From: Planctomycetota bacterium
GTDB taxonomy: Bacteria; Planctomycetota; UBA1135; GCA-002686595
Reading direction: 5' to 3'
Assembly: GCA_020638875.1 (NCBI GenBank)
Contig: JACKHS010000018.1
Span: 13,739 to 77,738 of the forward strand
Length of the DNA: 64,000 nucleotides
Positions 1 through 9,069 of the stretch are shown in pieces. Positions within the stretch are counted from its first letter, which is position 1; every line of letters starts with the position of its first letter. The notes under the pieces were generated by a model that saw only the letters and a program-made list of their open reading frames with translations, was not told the origin of the DNA and searched no databases. A program made the translations under genes and the position numbers.

Positions 1-56
1 ACGCGGTCCGCGTGGGACGAGAGTCTCGCTCGGGCCGCGTCCCTTCGAGCGCGCGG

Positions 57-1292
57 TCAGCGCGCCTCGGCGGGCTCCGCGGCCGCGACCCGCACGCGCG
101 GGTGCAGCGTCCACGTGTCGAGCTCGAGCGCGTCGCCGCCCGCCTCGGCCGGCGGCCCGAGCGTGCGCAGCACGAGCGCGTCGGCGGAGACCTCGAGCAA
201 CGTGACGTGCAGGCCCGTGCCCACGTAGCCGGGCGGCGCGAGGTACCACAGGCCCTCGCGCGGCGTGCGCTGCGGCGCGCCCAGGCCGCCCTCGCCGATG
301 TACGTCACGCCGGTCGGGTCCTGCGCGTCCGCGCGGATCGGCACGGTGCGCTTCACGACGTGCCCGTCGCTCTCCATGACGAGGTCGACGTCGCTGGCCT
401 CGAAGAGCGGGACCCACAGGTCCTTCGCCGGCGAGGGGCTCTTGAGCGCCGGCCACATGGGCCGGTGGTACTGCACCAGCAGCCAGCGGTGCGCGCGCCG
501 CAGCGCGGGCAGCGTCGCGGCGATCCAGTCGGCCTGCGCGCCGGCCGTCGGCGCGTTGGTGTCGAGCGTGACGAGCGCGAGCTCGGGCGCCAGCACGGTC
601 GCGCCGTAGTCGCGCTCGGCCCCCCAGGGGTCGTCGAAGATCTCGCGGTAGAGCGGTCCGCCGTCGTGGTTGCCGCGCGCCGGCACGAGCGGCAGCACGC
701 GCCCGTCCGCGGCCGTGGTGAGCTCGTGGTGCGAGAGCCACAGGCTCCACTGGGACCACTCGTTGCCGTCGGTGACGTAGTCGCCGCCGTGCACGAACGC
801 GAGGAGGTCCGCGCGCTCCGCGGCGAGCTGCGCCACGAAGCGGTTCATGCGCTGGCGGTCGGCGTGCACGGTGCGCGAGTCGCCGCCGTAGACGAGCGTG
901 AAGGCGCGGTCGTCGGCCGGCGCGGTGCGGAAGCGTAGCGTGCGCGAGCGCGCGCCGTCGGACTCGACCCGGAACTCGTAGAGCGTGTCGGGCGCGAGGT
1001 CGTGCACGCGCGCGTGGTGGTACCAGGCGCCGCCCTCGTCCGCGCTGCCGCTGTAGCGCCCGTCGCGCGCCGACGCGAACGCGAGCTCGTCGCCGCCCCC
1101 CGCGGGCACGAGCACGGCGCGGTTCACCTCGCTCGCGGCGCGCGTCGACCACGAGATCGTGGCGCGCGTCGACGGAGCGGTGGTCCACACGACGCGCACC
1201 TGCGCGGGCTGCGTGCCCGCGAGCGGCGTCCACGGCGCGGCCTCCTGCGCGGGCGCGAGGGCGAGGACGGCGGCGAGCAGGAGTTGGATCAA
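57..1292 (-). CDS. Secreted metallophosphoesterase with N-terminal fibronectin-like domain (purple acid phosphatase type)
   Basis: This is predicted to be an exported phosphoesterase of about 411 residues. A hydrophobic signal-like segment (IQLLLAAVLALAP) opens the protein. A beta-sandwich of the purple-acid-phosphatase N-terminal type follows (about residues 25-120, with AWYHHARVHDLAPDTLYEF). The calcineurin-like domain shows GGDS, HGGDYVTDG, RGNHD, QYHRP and DGHVVKR metal-site motifs in the usual order. I chose the TTG at 1292 because it overlaps the upstream gene's stop as TTGA and begins the signal peptide exactly. Coupling to the membrane gene upstream suggests one operon. Substrate is unknown. 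Family assignment is firm; the exact start is inferred. Confidence 0.85.
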   Translation of the reverse strand: MIQLLLAAVLALAPAQEAAPWTPLAGTQPAQVRVVWTTAPSTRATISWSTRAASEVNRAVLVPAGGGDELAFASARDGRYSGSADEGGAWYHHARVHDLAPDTLYEFRVESDGARSRTLRFRTAPADDRAFTLVYGGDSRTVHADRQRMNRFVAQLAAERADLLAFVHGGDYVTDGNEWSQWSLWLSHHELTTAADGRVLPLVPARGNHDGGPLYREIFDDPWGAERDYGATVLAPELALVTLDTNAPTAGAQADWIAATLPALRRAHRWLLVQYHRPMWPALKSPSPAKDLWVPLFEASDVDLVMESDGHVVKRTVPIRADAQDPTGVTYIGEGGLGAPQRTPREGLWYLAPPGYVGTGLHVTLLEVSADALVLRTLGPPAEAGGDALELDTWTLHPRVRVAAAEPAEAR

Positions 1293-2050
1293 GGCGAGGA
1301 CCTCGTACGCGGGGACCAGAGGAGGAGCAGCGCCAGCGGCGCCGCGGCGTGCTCGAGGCGCACGCCGGCCGCGGGCCACTGTACCCAGCCGCCGGCGGTC
1401 ACGCGCGCCAGCAACGTCACGGCGCCCCACAGCGCCATGTAGCCCGCGACCGCGCGGCGGCGCGTCGTCACCACGAGCGCGGCCGCCGCCAGGTCGAGCA
1501 GGCCCACGACGACGAGCGCGCGCTCGACCGCGACCTCGCTCGGCGCGAGCGCCACCCGGCGCGCGCTCAGCAGCACGAGGTCGACGAAGCGCGGCACGCC
1601 GACGAGCGCCTGGACGCCGTGCACGGCGAAGGTCGCCGCCGCGCCGACGCGCAGCAGCAGCTCCGCGCGACGCACGCGCCCGCCCACCAGGGCGACCAGC
1701 GCGAACGGCGCCAGCCAGCGCGCGGCGTGCGCGGCGGGCTCCCACTCGACGAGCGGCGCGCCGCCCAGCCGCGCCTCCGCCACGGCCTGCAGGAGCATCC
1801 ACAGCGCGGCGAGGCCCCAGGCGACGCGGCCGCGCTCGAACCACGCGCCGACGGCGGCGACCACGAGCACGACGGCCGCGCCGCGATCCACGCCGCGCGC
1901 CACGGCCTCGCTCGCGCCGAGCTCGAGGACGGCGAGCTCGTTCAGCGCGCTGTCGTGGGTCCAGGCCGCCCACGCGTAGGCGAGCGCCGCGCCGGCCAGG
2001 CCGAAGCGCAGCGCGCGGCGCGCGGCCAGGGTGTCGCGGGGCGGGCTCAC
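1289..2050 (-). CDS. Polytopic membrane protein of unknown function
   Basis: The product is about 253 residues and consists largely of hydrophobic segments separated by short Arg-rich loops, with seven or eight likely membrane spans. I do not recognise a family motif; a loose DoxX-like look is possible but I cannot support it. The GTG at 2050 is chosen because a TACGCT box ends 7 nt upstream, the spacing seen at many starts in this window, and because the longer ATG-initiated version would begin with an unconvincing Arg-rich extension. Its TGA stop overlaps the TTG start of the downstream phosphoesterase, so both are probably translated from one transcript. Confidence 0.6.
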   Translation of the reverse strand: MSPPRDTLAARRALRFGLAGAALAYAWAAWTHDSALNELAVLELGASEAVARGVDRGAAVVLVVAAVGAWFERGRVAWGLAALWMLLQAVAEARLGGAPLVEWEPAAHAARWLAPFALVALVGGRVRRAELLLRVGAAATFAVHGVQALVGVPRFVDLVLLSARRVALAPSEVAVERALVVVGLLDLAAAALVVTTRRRAVAGYMALWGAVTLLARVTAGGWVQWPAAGVRLEHAAAPLALLLLWSPRTRSSP

Positions 2051-2057
2051 GGCGCAG

Positions 2058-2063
2058 AGCGTA
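2058..2063 (-). promoter_or_regulatory. TACGCT -10 box, leaderless type
   Basis: A -10-like hexamer lies on the minus strand, 7 nt before the GTG at 2050. With transcription usually starting 6-7 nt downstream of the box, the mRNA would begin at or next to the start codon. No clear -35 is seen. Confidence 0.5.
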
Positions 2064-2250
2064 GCCCGCTCGCGCGACGAAGGCGTCGTGGGACGCGGCA
2101 ACTCCGCTCCCGGCGGCGCGCGTCGCGCCGCGCTGCGTCGCGGCCGCCTCGGCCCCGCGCGAGGCCGCGGGCTCCTGCCGCGCGCGAGGTCCGCGCGCGG
2201 ACGGGCCCGCGCGCGCCGGCCGCCGACTGCCCTGACCCGCGCCGCGCAGG

Positions 2251-2256
2251 TACGCT
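2251..2256 (+). promoter_or_regulatory. TACGCT -10 box before hrpB, leaderless type
   Basis: The hexamer is followed by 6 nt and then the ATG at 2263. It is the same arrangement as at 2058, 6552, 12712, 15086, 27199, 30424 and 46914. Confidence 0.5.
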
Positions 2257-2262
2257 CTCGCG

Positions 2263-4811
2263 ATGACGCGCCGCGAGCTCGAGCCCCTGCCCATCGACGC
2301 CGTGCTGCCCGAGCTGCTCGGCGCGCTCAGCGGGCCCAACGCGCTTGCGCGCGCCCACCGGCGCGGGCAAGACCACGCGCGTGCCGGCGGCGCTGCTCGA
2401 CAGCGCGCCTGACGGCCAGGTCTGGCTGCTCGAGCCCTGCCGCGTCGCCGCGCGCCGGCCGCGCGGCGCATCGCCGGCGAGCGGCGCGGCGCTCGGCGGC
2501 GAGGTCGGCTACCGCGTGCGCTTCGACGACCGCACGTCGCGCGCGACGCGCCTGATCGCGATGACCGAGGGCGTCTTCCTGCGCCGCGTGCAGCAGGATC
2601 CCTTCCTCGAGGGCGTGCGCGCCGTGGTGTTCGACGAGTTCCACGAGCGCGGCCTCGACGCCGACCTCGCGCTGGCGCTCGCGCGGCGCGTGCAGCGCGA
2701 GGCGCGCGACGACCTGCGCCTCGTGGTGATGTCGGCGACGCTCGACCCCGCGCCGCTCGCGCGCTTCCTCGACGCGCCGCTGGTCGAGAGCGCCGGGCGG
2801 CTCCACCCCGTCGAGGTGCGCTGGCTCGAGCCGCACGAGCGGCCGAGCGCGGCGCGCGGCTGGAAGAGCTGGTGCGCCGCGGGGTGCTGCGCGCGCTGCG
2901 CGAGTCGCCGGGCGACGTGCTCGCCTTCCTGCCCGGTGTCGGCGAGATCCGGCGCGCGCGCGACCTGCTGGCCCGCGAGAGCGCGTTGACGGGCATGCGC
3001 CTCGTCGAGCTCTTCGGCGACCAGGACCCGCGCGAGCAGGACGCGGTGCTGCGTCCGGGCGGCGGCCGCAAGGTCGTGCTCGCCACGAACGTCGCCGAGA
3101 CGTCGCTCACGATCCCGGGCGTCACCGCGGTCGTCGACAGCGGCCTCGCGCGGCGCATGAGCCACGACCCGGGCCTCGGCCTCGACCGCCTCGAGCTGGC
3201 GCCGATCGCGCGCGCGGCCGCGGACCAGCGCGCCGGACGCGCCGGGCGCGAGGCGCCGGGGCTCTGCCTGCGCCTGTGGACGGCGGCCGACGAGCGCGGG
3301 CGGGCCGCCGAGGAGGTGCCCGAGATCCGTCGCCTCGACCTCGCGCGCGTCGTGCTCGAGGTGTGCGCCTTCGGCGAGCCCGACCCGGCGCGCTTCGCGT
3401 GGTTCGAGGTGCCGCCGGCGGCGAGCCTGGCGCGCGCGCGCGCGTGTTGCTCGCGCTCGGCGCGCTGGAGCCCGCGGGCGGCGACGCGCTGCGCGTGACC
3501 GAGCTCGGCCGCCGGCTGGTGGAGCTGCCGCTCGCGCCGCGCCTCGGTCGGCTCGTGTTGGCCGGCGCCCGGCGCGGCGTCGCGCGCGAAGCGGCCGCGT
3601 GCGCCGCGCTGCTCTCCGAACGCCCGCCGTTCCGCCGCGAGGTCGGCGCGCGCGACGAGCGCCACGGCGCGCACGAGTCCGACCTGCTCGATGCGGTCTA
3701 CGCGCTCGAGGCTTCGAGGAGACGGCGCCACTCACAGCGTCTGCGGCGAGCTGCTGCGCGGGCCCGCGCAGGCGTCCTGCGCGTGCGCGACGCGCTGCTG
3801 GGCGGCCTGCGCGACGAGGTGCGCGTCGACGCGCTCGCCGCGCGCGATGACGCCACGCGCCACGCGCTGTTGCGGCCTTCCCCGACCGCCTCGGCGCCAG
3901 CGCGCGCCGGGCGACGCGCGCGCCGTGATGGCCGGCGGCGCGGCGTGCGCCTCGCGCCTGAGTGCGGCGGCGCCGCGGAGCTGTTCGTGGCGTCGACCTC
4001 GACGCCGGCGGGCCGAGAGCCTGGCGCTCGGCCAGCGCGGTCGAGCGCGCGTGGCTCGACGAGCGCGAGGTCGTGCGCGCGCGCGTCGCGAGCTTCGACG
4101 CGCAGGTCGCGCGCGTCACGACGCGCGAGCTGGTCACGTGGCGCGAGCTCGTGCTCGAGGAGCGCGAGCTGCCCACCGTGCGCGACGACGACGCCGCGCG
4201 CGCTGTTCGCCGCCGCGCGCGAGGCCCGCGCGCGCGCTCGACCCGCCGCGCCTGACGCCGCCGCGCTCCTCGCGCGCTACGCCTGCGCGCGCGAGTGGCG
4301 GCCTGAGCTCGACTGGCCGGTCCGCCGGAGGCGCTGGTGCTCGGCGCGCTCGAGGACCTGTGCACCGGTCGCGCCAGCTTCGAGGAGCTGCGCTGCGCGC
4401 CGCTCGCCGACGCTGCGCGCGCGCCTCGGCTGGGAGCGCTGCGCGCGCTCGACGAGACCGCGCCCGAGCGGCTGCGGTGCCCAGCGGCTCGCGCATCGCG
4501 CTCGCGTACGAACCCGGCCGCCCGCCGGTGCTCGCCGCGCGCCTGCAGGAGCTGTTCGGCTGCGCGAGACGCCGCGCGTCGCGCAGGGTCGCGTGAAGGT
4601 GCTGCTGCACCTGTGCGCGCCGAACATGCGCCCGCAGCAGGTCACCGACGACCTGAGAGCTTCTGGAGCACGACCTATCCGGTGGTGCGCAAGGAGCTCC
4701 GCCGGCGCTACCCTGCACGCCTGGCCCGAGGATCCCTGGAGCGCGCAGGCGGTGCGCGGCGTTCCGCGGCGCAAGGACGGACCCGGACCCTCACGCGGAG
4801 GAACGACATGA
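2263..4811 (+). CDS. hrpB: ATP-dependent helicase HrpB (frame-disrupted)
   Basis: HrpB is a DEAH-type RNA helicase family protein; its cellular role is poorly defined. The ATG at 2263 starts the characteristic N-terminus (LPIDAVLPELL). Walker A APTGAGKTT, DEFHERGLDAD, VMSATLD, TNVAETSLTIPGV and QRAGRAGR follow in order, then the HrpB C-terminal domain ending near HAWPEDPWSAQAV. These pieces lie in different frames: I count at least eight shifts, for example near 2345, 2870, 3445, 3720, 3950, 4200, 4330, 4480 and 4700. Overall length (about 850 codons) is normal for the family, and the final TGA overlaps the next gene's start as ATGA, so sequence or assembly errors are more likely than decay. 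A recent pseudogene cannot be excluded. Confidence 0.85.
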
Positions 4812-5554
4812 ACGCTCTGGCCCTCGTCACCGGAACCACGCGCGGCATCGGTCGCGCGGTCGCCGACGCGCTGCTCGCCGCAGGGTGGGACGTCGTCGGC
4901 ATCGCGCGCGGCGACGCGCCGCCCGCGCTCGCGGACGCGGGCGCTACGCGCACGTGCGCTGCGACCTCGCGCGCGTGGACGCGCTGGCGAGCGAGCTCGA
5001 GCCGCGCCTCGCCGCGTGCTGGGCGCGCCGCGACTACGCGCGCCTCGGGCTGGTGAACAACGCGGCGGTGCTCGGGCCGGTGGGCCTCGTGCCCGACCTC
5101 GACCCTGTGGTCTTCGTGCGCGCGCTCGCGCTGAACGTCGTGCCCCGCGTGGCTTGCGGGCGCGGCGCTCCAGCTCGCCGGCGCGCGGCCGCTGCGCGTG
5201 GTCGACCTGTCCCGGGCGCTGCGCAGAACGCGTACCAGGCTGGGCCGCGTACTGCGCGTCGAAGGCCGGGCTGCGATGGTCGCGCGGCGGCGGCGCTCGA
5301 GGTCGAGGAGGCGCAGAGCCTCGCCGGCCGCGACGCGTGCTGGTTCTCCTACGCGCCGCACGTCGTCGCCACCGACATGCAGGCCGAGATCGCGCGATCG
5401 ATCCGGCCGACTTCCGCGGCGCGCGCGCTTCGACGCACTCTACGCCGAGGGCCGGCTGGTCGACCCGCGCGGCCCGGCGCGCGAGATCGCGGCGTGGCTC
5501 GCGCGCGACGACGTGCCGCGCCACGCGAGCGCGCGCTTCGAGCCGCCGAGTTGA
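4808..5554 (+). CDS. Short-chain dehydrogenase/reductase, sepiapterin/benzil reductase-like (frame-disrupted)
   Basis: This is an NAD(P)H-dependent oxidoreductase of the SDR superfamily. The N-terminus shows the Rossmann motif TGTTRGIGRA; NNAAVLGPVG corresponds to the NNAG region, and a YCASKAG segment supplies the catalytic Tyr and Lys. These parts lie in different frames, with shifts near 4945, 5155 and 5260, but the total (747 nt, 248 residues) is exactly what the family needs, so the shifts compensate. The C-terminus DVPRHASARFEPPS ends cleanly before a hairpin. The start is fixed by the ATGA overlap with hrpB. The substrate cannot be deduced. Confidence 0.75.
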
Positions 5555-5581
5555 GCGCAGCGCGCCGCGCCGAACGCGCGC

Positions 5582-5609
5582 GGGCCGCTCCTCGCGCGAG
5601 GAACGGCCC
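5582..5609. terminator. Bidirectional hairpin terminator
   Basis: A 28-nt near-perfect palindrome with one mismatched pair sits between the convergent dehydrogenase and secreted-protein genes. It lacks a long U tract in either direction. Confidence 0.6.
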
Positions 5610-5634
5610 GTCGTGCGAGACGCGCGAGGCGCGC

Positions 5635-6378
5635 TCAGAGCGTGAAGGTCACCTGCAGGCCCTGCGTCAGGTTGAAGCTCGCGCCGCAGGGCGAGCCGAC
5701 CGGGTCGCGGTACCAGCCCTGGAAGTAGCGCGTGGTGCCCACGCCCCACGCGTGCGCGCCGGCGAGCCCGGTCGGCCAGCTGGCCTGCCCGGACGCGTTC
5801 GGGGACTGCACGCCGTGACGCAGCACCGCGCCGCCCGCGCAACGCAGGCCGTCGCCGAAGAGCACGCCATTGCCGCCGTTGTTGGCCAGCGAGCCCGAGA
5901 AGAGCAGCACCGGCTGGTTCGGCAGGAGCTGCGTCGCGGAGAGCTGCAGGTCGTCGCTGGTGATGCTGTCGGAGCCCGCGGCGTCGAGGCGACCGCCGAG
6001 GCCCGAGGAGTTCTGACAGCCTTCGCCGGCGGTGCTGCCGTTGCCGCACGGGCACGGCGTGCCGCTGCCGTCGCCGTAGCAGTAGGTCGTCCAGGTCTGC
6101 GACTGGCACGAGGTGATGCTGGAGACCGCGATGCAGCCGTTGCCCTGCAGGCAGATCGTGAAGCAGCCCGTGTCGAGGTCGCCCTGCACGCGCGCCGTGT
6201 CGCCGAGCTGGTGACCGCCGTAGGTGTCGAGCAGGTACATCTGCCCGTCACCCGTCTGGAAGAACATCGGGCAGGTGACGCCCTGCACGAAGGTGCCGCA
6301 CTGGTCGAACGGGGACTGAGCGCTGGCGGGCAGCGCCGCGGCGCAGGCGGCCGCGAGGGTGAGGAGGAGGCGTCGCAT
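5635..6378 (-). CDS. Secreted protein with six-Cys C-terminal module (copy A)
   Basis: A 247-residue exported protein. A signal peptide (MRRLLLTLAAACAAALPASA) is followed by a short Cys-containing region of about 75 residues that I do not recognise. Residues 99-247 are the C-terminal module shared by five proteins in this window: YCYGDGSGTPCPCGN, GEGCQNSSGLG, GGNGVLFGDGLRCAGG, GWYRDPVGSPCG, and an end at FNLTQGLQVTFTL. The six cysteines at fixed positions suggest three disulfides outside the cytoplasm. There is no LPXTG motif, lipobox or hydrophobic tail. The function is unknown; the module could be a sorting, anchoring or binding domain. Confidence 0.8.
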   Translation of the reverse strand: MRRLLLTLAAACAAALPASAQSPFDQCGTFVQGVTCPMFFQTGDGQMYLLDTYGGHQLGDTARVQGDLDTGCFTICLQGNGCIAVSSITSCQSQTWTTYCYGDGSGTPCPCGNGSTAGEGCQNSSGLGGRLDAAGSDSITSDDLQLSATQLLPNQPVLLFSGSLANNGGNGVLFGDGLRCAGGAVLRHGVQSPNASGQASWPTGLAGAHAWGVGTTRYFQGWYRDPVGSPCGASFNLTQGLQVTFTL

Positions 6379-6551
6379 GGGAGGCAGGCGCGCGAGGCGC
6401 GTCGAGTCGAGGGGACGGCCGGGCGGCCGCCGTGGCGGCGGCGCGTTCCCGGCGGCCTGAGCCCACCGTACGCGGCGCCACGGCGTTGTGCGGAAGTTTC
6501 CTGGAAACTTCTACCTCCCTCACCCGAGCTGGAACCGGACCCGCCGCGCAG

Positions 6552-6557
6552 TACCCT
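6552..6557 (+). promoter_or_regulatory. TACCCT -10 box, leaderless type
   Basis: The hexamer lies 6 nt before the GTG at 6564 of the GIY-YIG gene. Confidence 0.45.
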
Positions 6558-6563
6558 CTGCGC

Positions 6564-6946
6564 GTGTCCTGGCTCGTCTACGTGCTCCTCTCCGCCCGCG
6601 ACGGCCGCACCTACGTCGGCGTGGCGCTCGACGTCGAGCGCCGCCTGGCCCAGCACAACGGCGCGCTCCCCGGCGGCGCGCGCGCTCGACCCGCGGCGGC
6701 CGTCCGTGGGTGCTCGGCGCGACGCACGGGCCGTACCCCGACCGCGGCGCCGCGCAGCAGGTCGAGTTCCGCCTCAAGCGCGAGCGCGGCCTGGCTCGCC
6801 TGGGTTGGGCCGACGTCACGCCGCCCGCCGGCGCGCGGGACGAGCCCGCGCGTCGCGCGCCGCGCGAGGTCGTCGCCTCCGCGGAGCAACTCGCGCGCGC
6901 TCCGCGCGTGCGCCGCGGCGTCGAAGCCCCTCTGCGCGTCAAATAG
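6564..6946 (+). CDS. GIY-YIG endonuclease domain protein, YhbQ-like (one frameshift)
   Basis: This is a small single-domain GIY-YIG nuclease of about 127 residues. The N-terminal half (WLVYVLLSARDGRTYVGVALD) carries the GIY and YIG strands as VYVLL and TYVGV, then ERRLAQHNG. The second half (GGRPWVLGATHGPYPDRG, then EFRLKRERGLARLGW) lies one frame away, so a single base is missing or added near 6690. The GTG at 6564 is preferred because it opens directly onto the domain and follows a TACCCT box. Family members are implicated in DNA repair or genome maintenance, but the role here is unknown. Confidence 0.75.
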
Positions 6947-6947
6947 T

Positions 6948-6977
6948 CTCGGGGTCCGCCGTAACGCGGGCCCCGAG
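6948..6977 (+). terminator. GC hairpin after the GIY-YIG gene
   Basis: Seven-base-pair arms (6948-6954 with 6971-6977), extended by further partial pairing inside and followed by TTC, lie just past the stop codon. The hairpin also falls in the leader of the next gene. Confidence 0.45.
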
Positions 6978-7003
6978 TTCGCTGCAACCCCAGGACGACT
7001 CCC

Positions 7004-7372
7004 ATGCTGCACCCCGCCCCCTCGCGCCCCCTGCTCGGCGCTCTGCTCGGCCTCGCCCTCCTGTGCCCCGCCTGCCTGATCGGCTCCGATCGCGACATCG
7101 ACACGACCGGTGTCTACGTCAGCGACCAGTCGCTCGCCAAGGTGCGGCCGGGCCAGTCCTCCGACTACGTCCTCGAGCTGCTCGGCGAGCCGTCGCGGCG
7201 CGTGATGAGCGGCGAGGAGGGCGTCGAGGTCTGGCGCTACTCCTACTCGAAGGAGGTGCGCGACGAGACCCACGTCTTCCTGATCATCAACTCGGAGTCG
7301 ACCACGCGTAGCGACTCGACGGTCTACGTCGAGTTCCAGGACGGCGTGGTGACCAAGACCTGGCGCGACTAG
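7004..7372 (+). CDS. BamE/SmpA-like outer-membrane lipoprotein
   Basis: A 122-residue lipoprotein. The signal peptide ends in a lipobox-like ALLCPAC with the likely lipidated Cys near position 24. The mature part has the BamE/OmlA pattern: VRPGQSSDYVLELLGEPSRR followed by EVWRYSYSKE, a helix-helix-beta fold found in BamE and in other small periplasmic lipoproteins. An AGGA Shine-Dalgarno sequence lies about 7 nt before the ATG. It sits between two hairpins and is probably monocistronic. It may not be the true BamE, since this domain also occurs in unrelated small lipoproteins. Confidence 0.7.
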   Translation: MLHPAPSRPLLGALLGLALLCPACLIGSDRDIDTTGVYVSDQSLAKVRPGQSSDYVLELLGEPSRRVMSGEEGVEVWRYSYSKEVRDETHVFLIINSESTTRSDSTVYVEFQDGVVTKTWRD

Positions 7373-7388
7373 CCCGAACTCACGACGC

Positions 7389-7429
7389 CGCGCGGGGCGG
7401 CCGGAGGCGCACTCCGGCCGCCCCGCGCG
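7389..7429. terminator. Strong bidirectional GC hairpin
   Basis: Perfect 18-bp arms (7389-7406 with 7412-7429) around a 5-nt loop lie between the convergent lipoprotein and ATP-grasp genes. Confidence 0.75.
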
Positions 7430-7432
7430 CGT

Positions 7433-8292
7433 TCACTCGGCCGGCGCGCGCCAACCGAGCGTGTAGCGCGCGTTGACCTCGCTGCGCGGCTGCCAGGCTT
7501 CCGCGCCGTCGAGGCGGTAGCGGTAGGCGTCCACGCCGAAGGGGCCGAAGTAGCCCGCGCGCGCCAGCGCCTCCCCCACCCGGCGCGCCTCGCGCTCCAA
7601 CGCGTCCGCGACGGACGGCGCGAGCTCGCCCGGCGCCAGCGCGCGCGACGCGCGCCACGCGCCGTGCGCGTCGCACTCGAGGCGGCGCGGCGGCCCGAGG
7701 CGGCACGCACCGTCCTCCGCGACCCGGCCGTGCACCGCGCACTCCTCGAGCACCTCCACGAAGGGCTCGAGCTGCACGCCGCCCTGGCGCAGCGAGGCCT
7801 CGAGCCAGGCGCGCTCGGCCGCGTCGCGCGCGCCGCGCCGCAGCTTGCGCCGACCGCGCCTGGCCACGCCGAAGGCGCGCTTCGCCAGCCAGTCGCGCGG
7901 GCCTGCGGGGTCGGCGAGCGCGCCGCGAGCAGCGGCTCGAGCGTGGTCGCGTGCAGCGCGTGCGGCAGCGTCTGGCCGAGCGCGGCGCAGAAGGCGCGGT
8001 CGTTCACGGCGCGCAGCACGTCGACGGGCGGCGCGGCCTCGAGCGCCGCCCCGCCGCGCGGCGCGCGCGCGGCCGGCGTCGGGCACCAGGCGCGGCCGAC
8101 GAGCTCGCACGCTGCGGGCGCGGGCAGCGCGTCCTCGCCGAGCACGAGGTCGCCCGCGGCGAGCACGCCGCGCGCCGCCGCGCGGTGCGCCGCCACGAAG
8201 CGCAGCACGTCGCGCGTCGGCGCGTAGCGACCGCGCGCGGCGAGCTCGTACTCCGCGTCGAGGTTCAGGTCCCAGACGCAGACGCGCGCCAC
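7433..8292 (-). CDS. ATP-grasp-like protein (frame-disrupted)
   Basis: The N-terminal half reads ARVCVWDLNLDAEYEL, then a segment with LRAVNDRAFCAALGQTLPHA. After a shift near 7900 the C-terminal half continues as DWLAKRAFGVARRGRRKL, VQLEPFVEVLEECAVHG, GYFGPFGVDAYRYR and QPRSEVNARYTLGW. The Lys-containing strand, the EPFVEV segment and the terminal EVNARYTLGW look like the ATP-grasp nucleotide- and Mg-binding elements. The GTG at 8292 overlaps the end of the DUF455 gene by 28 nt. Family members ligate an amine to a carboxylate, but no substrate is evident. The call rests on fold-level motifs. Confidence 0.6.
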
Positions 8293-9069
8293 GCCTCGAG
8301 CTCCTCCACGAAGGCCTCGTCGAACCCCGCCGCGCAGCGCGCCGCGCGCGCGAGCTCGGGGCCGCGCAGCACCAGCGGCGTCAGCGGCGCGGGCAGGCTC
8401 GCGCGCCAGCGCGCGAAGTCGAGCCCGCCGGTCCACGCGCGGAACCACTGCACGGCGAAGCGCACGTGCTCCTGCTCCTCGACGCCGATGAGCCGCTGTA
8501 CCGCGGCGGACTCACCGTCGCCGGCGTCCGCGAGGTGGCGCGCCCAGCGCTCGGCGTGGTCGAGGTTCGCACCCTCCAGCCCCAGGCCCATCAGCGCGAC
8601 GAACTCGAGCGGCGTCGCGCAGCTCGGGAAGCGCTCCCAGAACCAGTCGCGCACCGGGTACGCGCCGAAGCGCGAGCCGAGCGCGACGAGGCGCGCGACG
8701 AGCAGGTTCAGGTGGCGCAACTCGTCGAGGCACAGGCGCACCAACCCGCGGCGGAAGGCCTCGGGCGCGTCGGGGAAGGCGAGCAGCGCCCACGCGAAGA
8801 GCTCGGCCGCCTGCAGCTCGTGGTGCGCGAAGGTGTGCAGCAGGCGCGCGCGCGCCTCGGCCGCACGAGCGCGCCGGGCGCGGCGCCTTTTGCGCGCGCG
8901 CGCGCGCACCTCCAGCTCGGGCGGGCGCCCTGGCGCGACGAGGCGCAGCGGCGCGACGTCTGCCGCGAACGCCGCGGGCGGCGGCGGCGGCGCGAGCTTG
9001 GCTGCGAGCGTGCGCGCGCTCGACGAGGTCGAGCGCCCACGCCTCGAGCGTGCCGGCCGGCGGCCTCAT
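8265..9069 (-). CDS. DUF455 ferritin-like protein (frame-disrupted)
   Basis: About 268 codons. The ATG at 9069 opens onto PAGTLEAWALDLVE, typical of DUF455. After two shifts between 8900 and 9030 the conserved core reads LLHTFAHHELQAAELFAW, LCLDELRHLNLLVARL, FGAYPVRDWFWERF and VEEQEHVRFAVQWF. The Glu/His pairs in these helices are the expected di-metal ligands of a ferritin-like four-helix bundle. Biochemical function of the family is not established. Its start overlaps the stop of the SUI1-like gene as ATGA, and the ATP-grasp gene follows with an overlap, so the three form one operon. Confidence 0.75.

Noticed and set aside
57..3731. A 1224-codon open frame on the minus strand
   Set aside because: Only its C-terminal third codes for a real protein (the phosphoesterase). 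The rest is Arg/Ala/Pro-rich sequence antisense to hrpB, caused by high GC.
2263..4811. hrpB as a decayed pseudogene
   Set aside because: All motifs and length are conserved and the ATGA overlap with the next gene is kept, so errors are more likely; not excluded.
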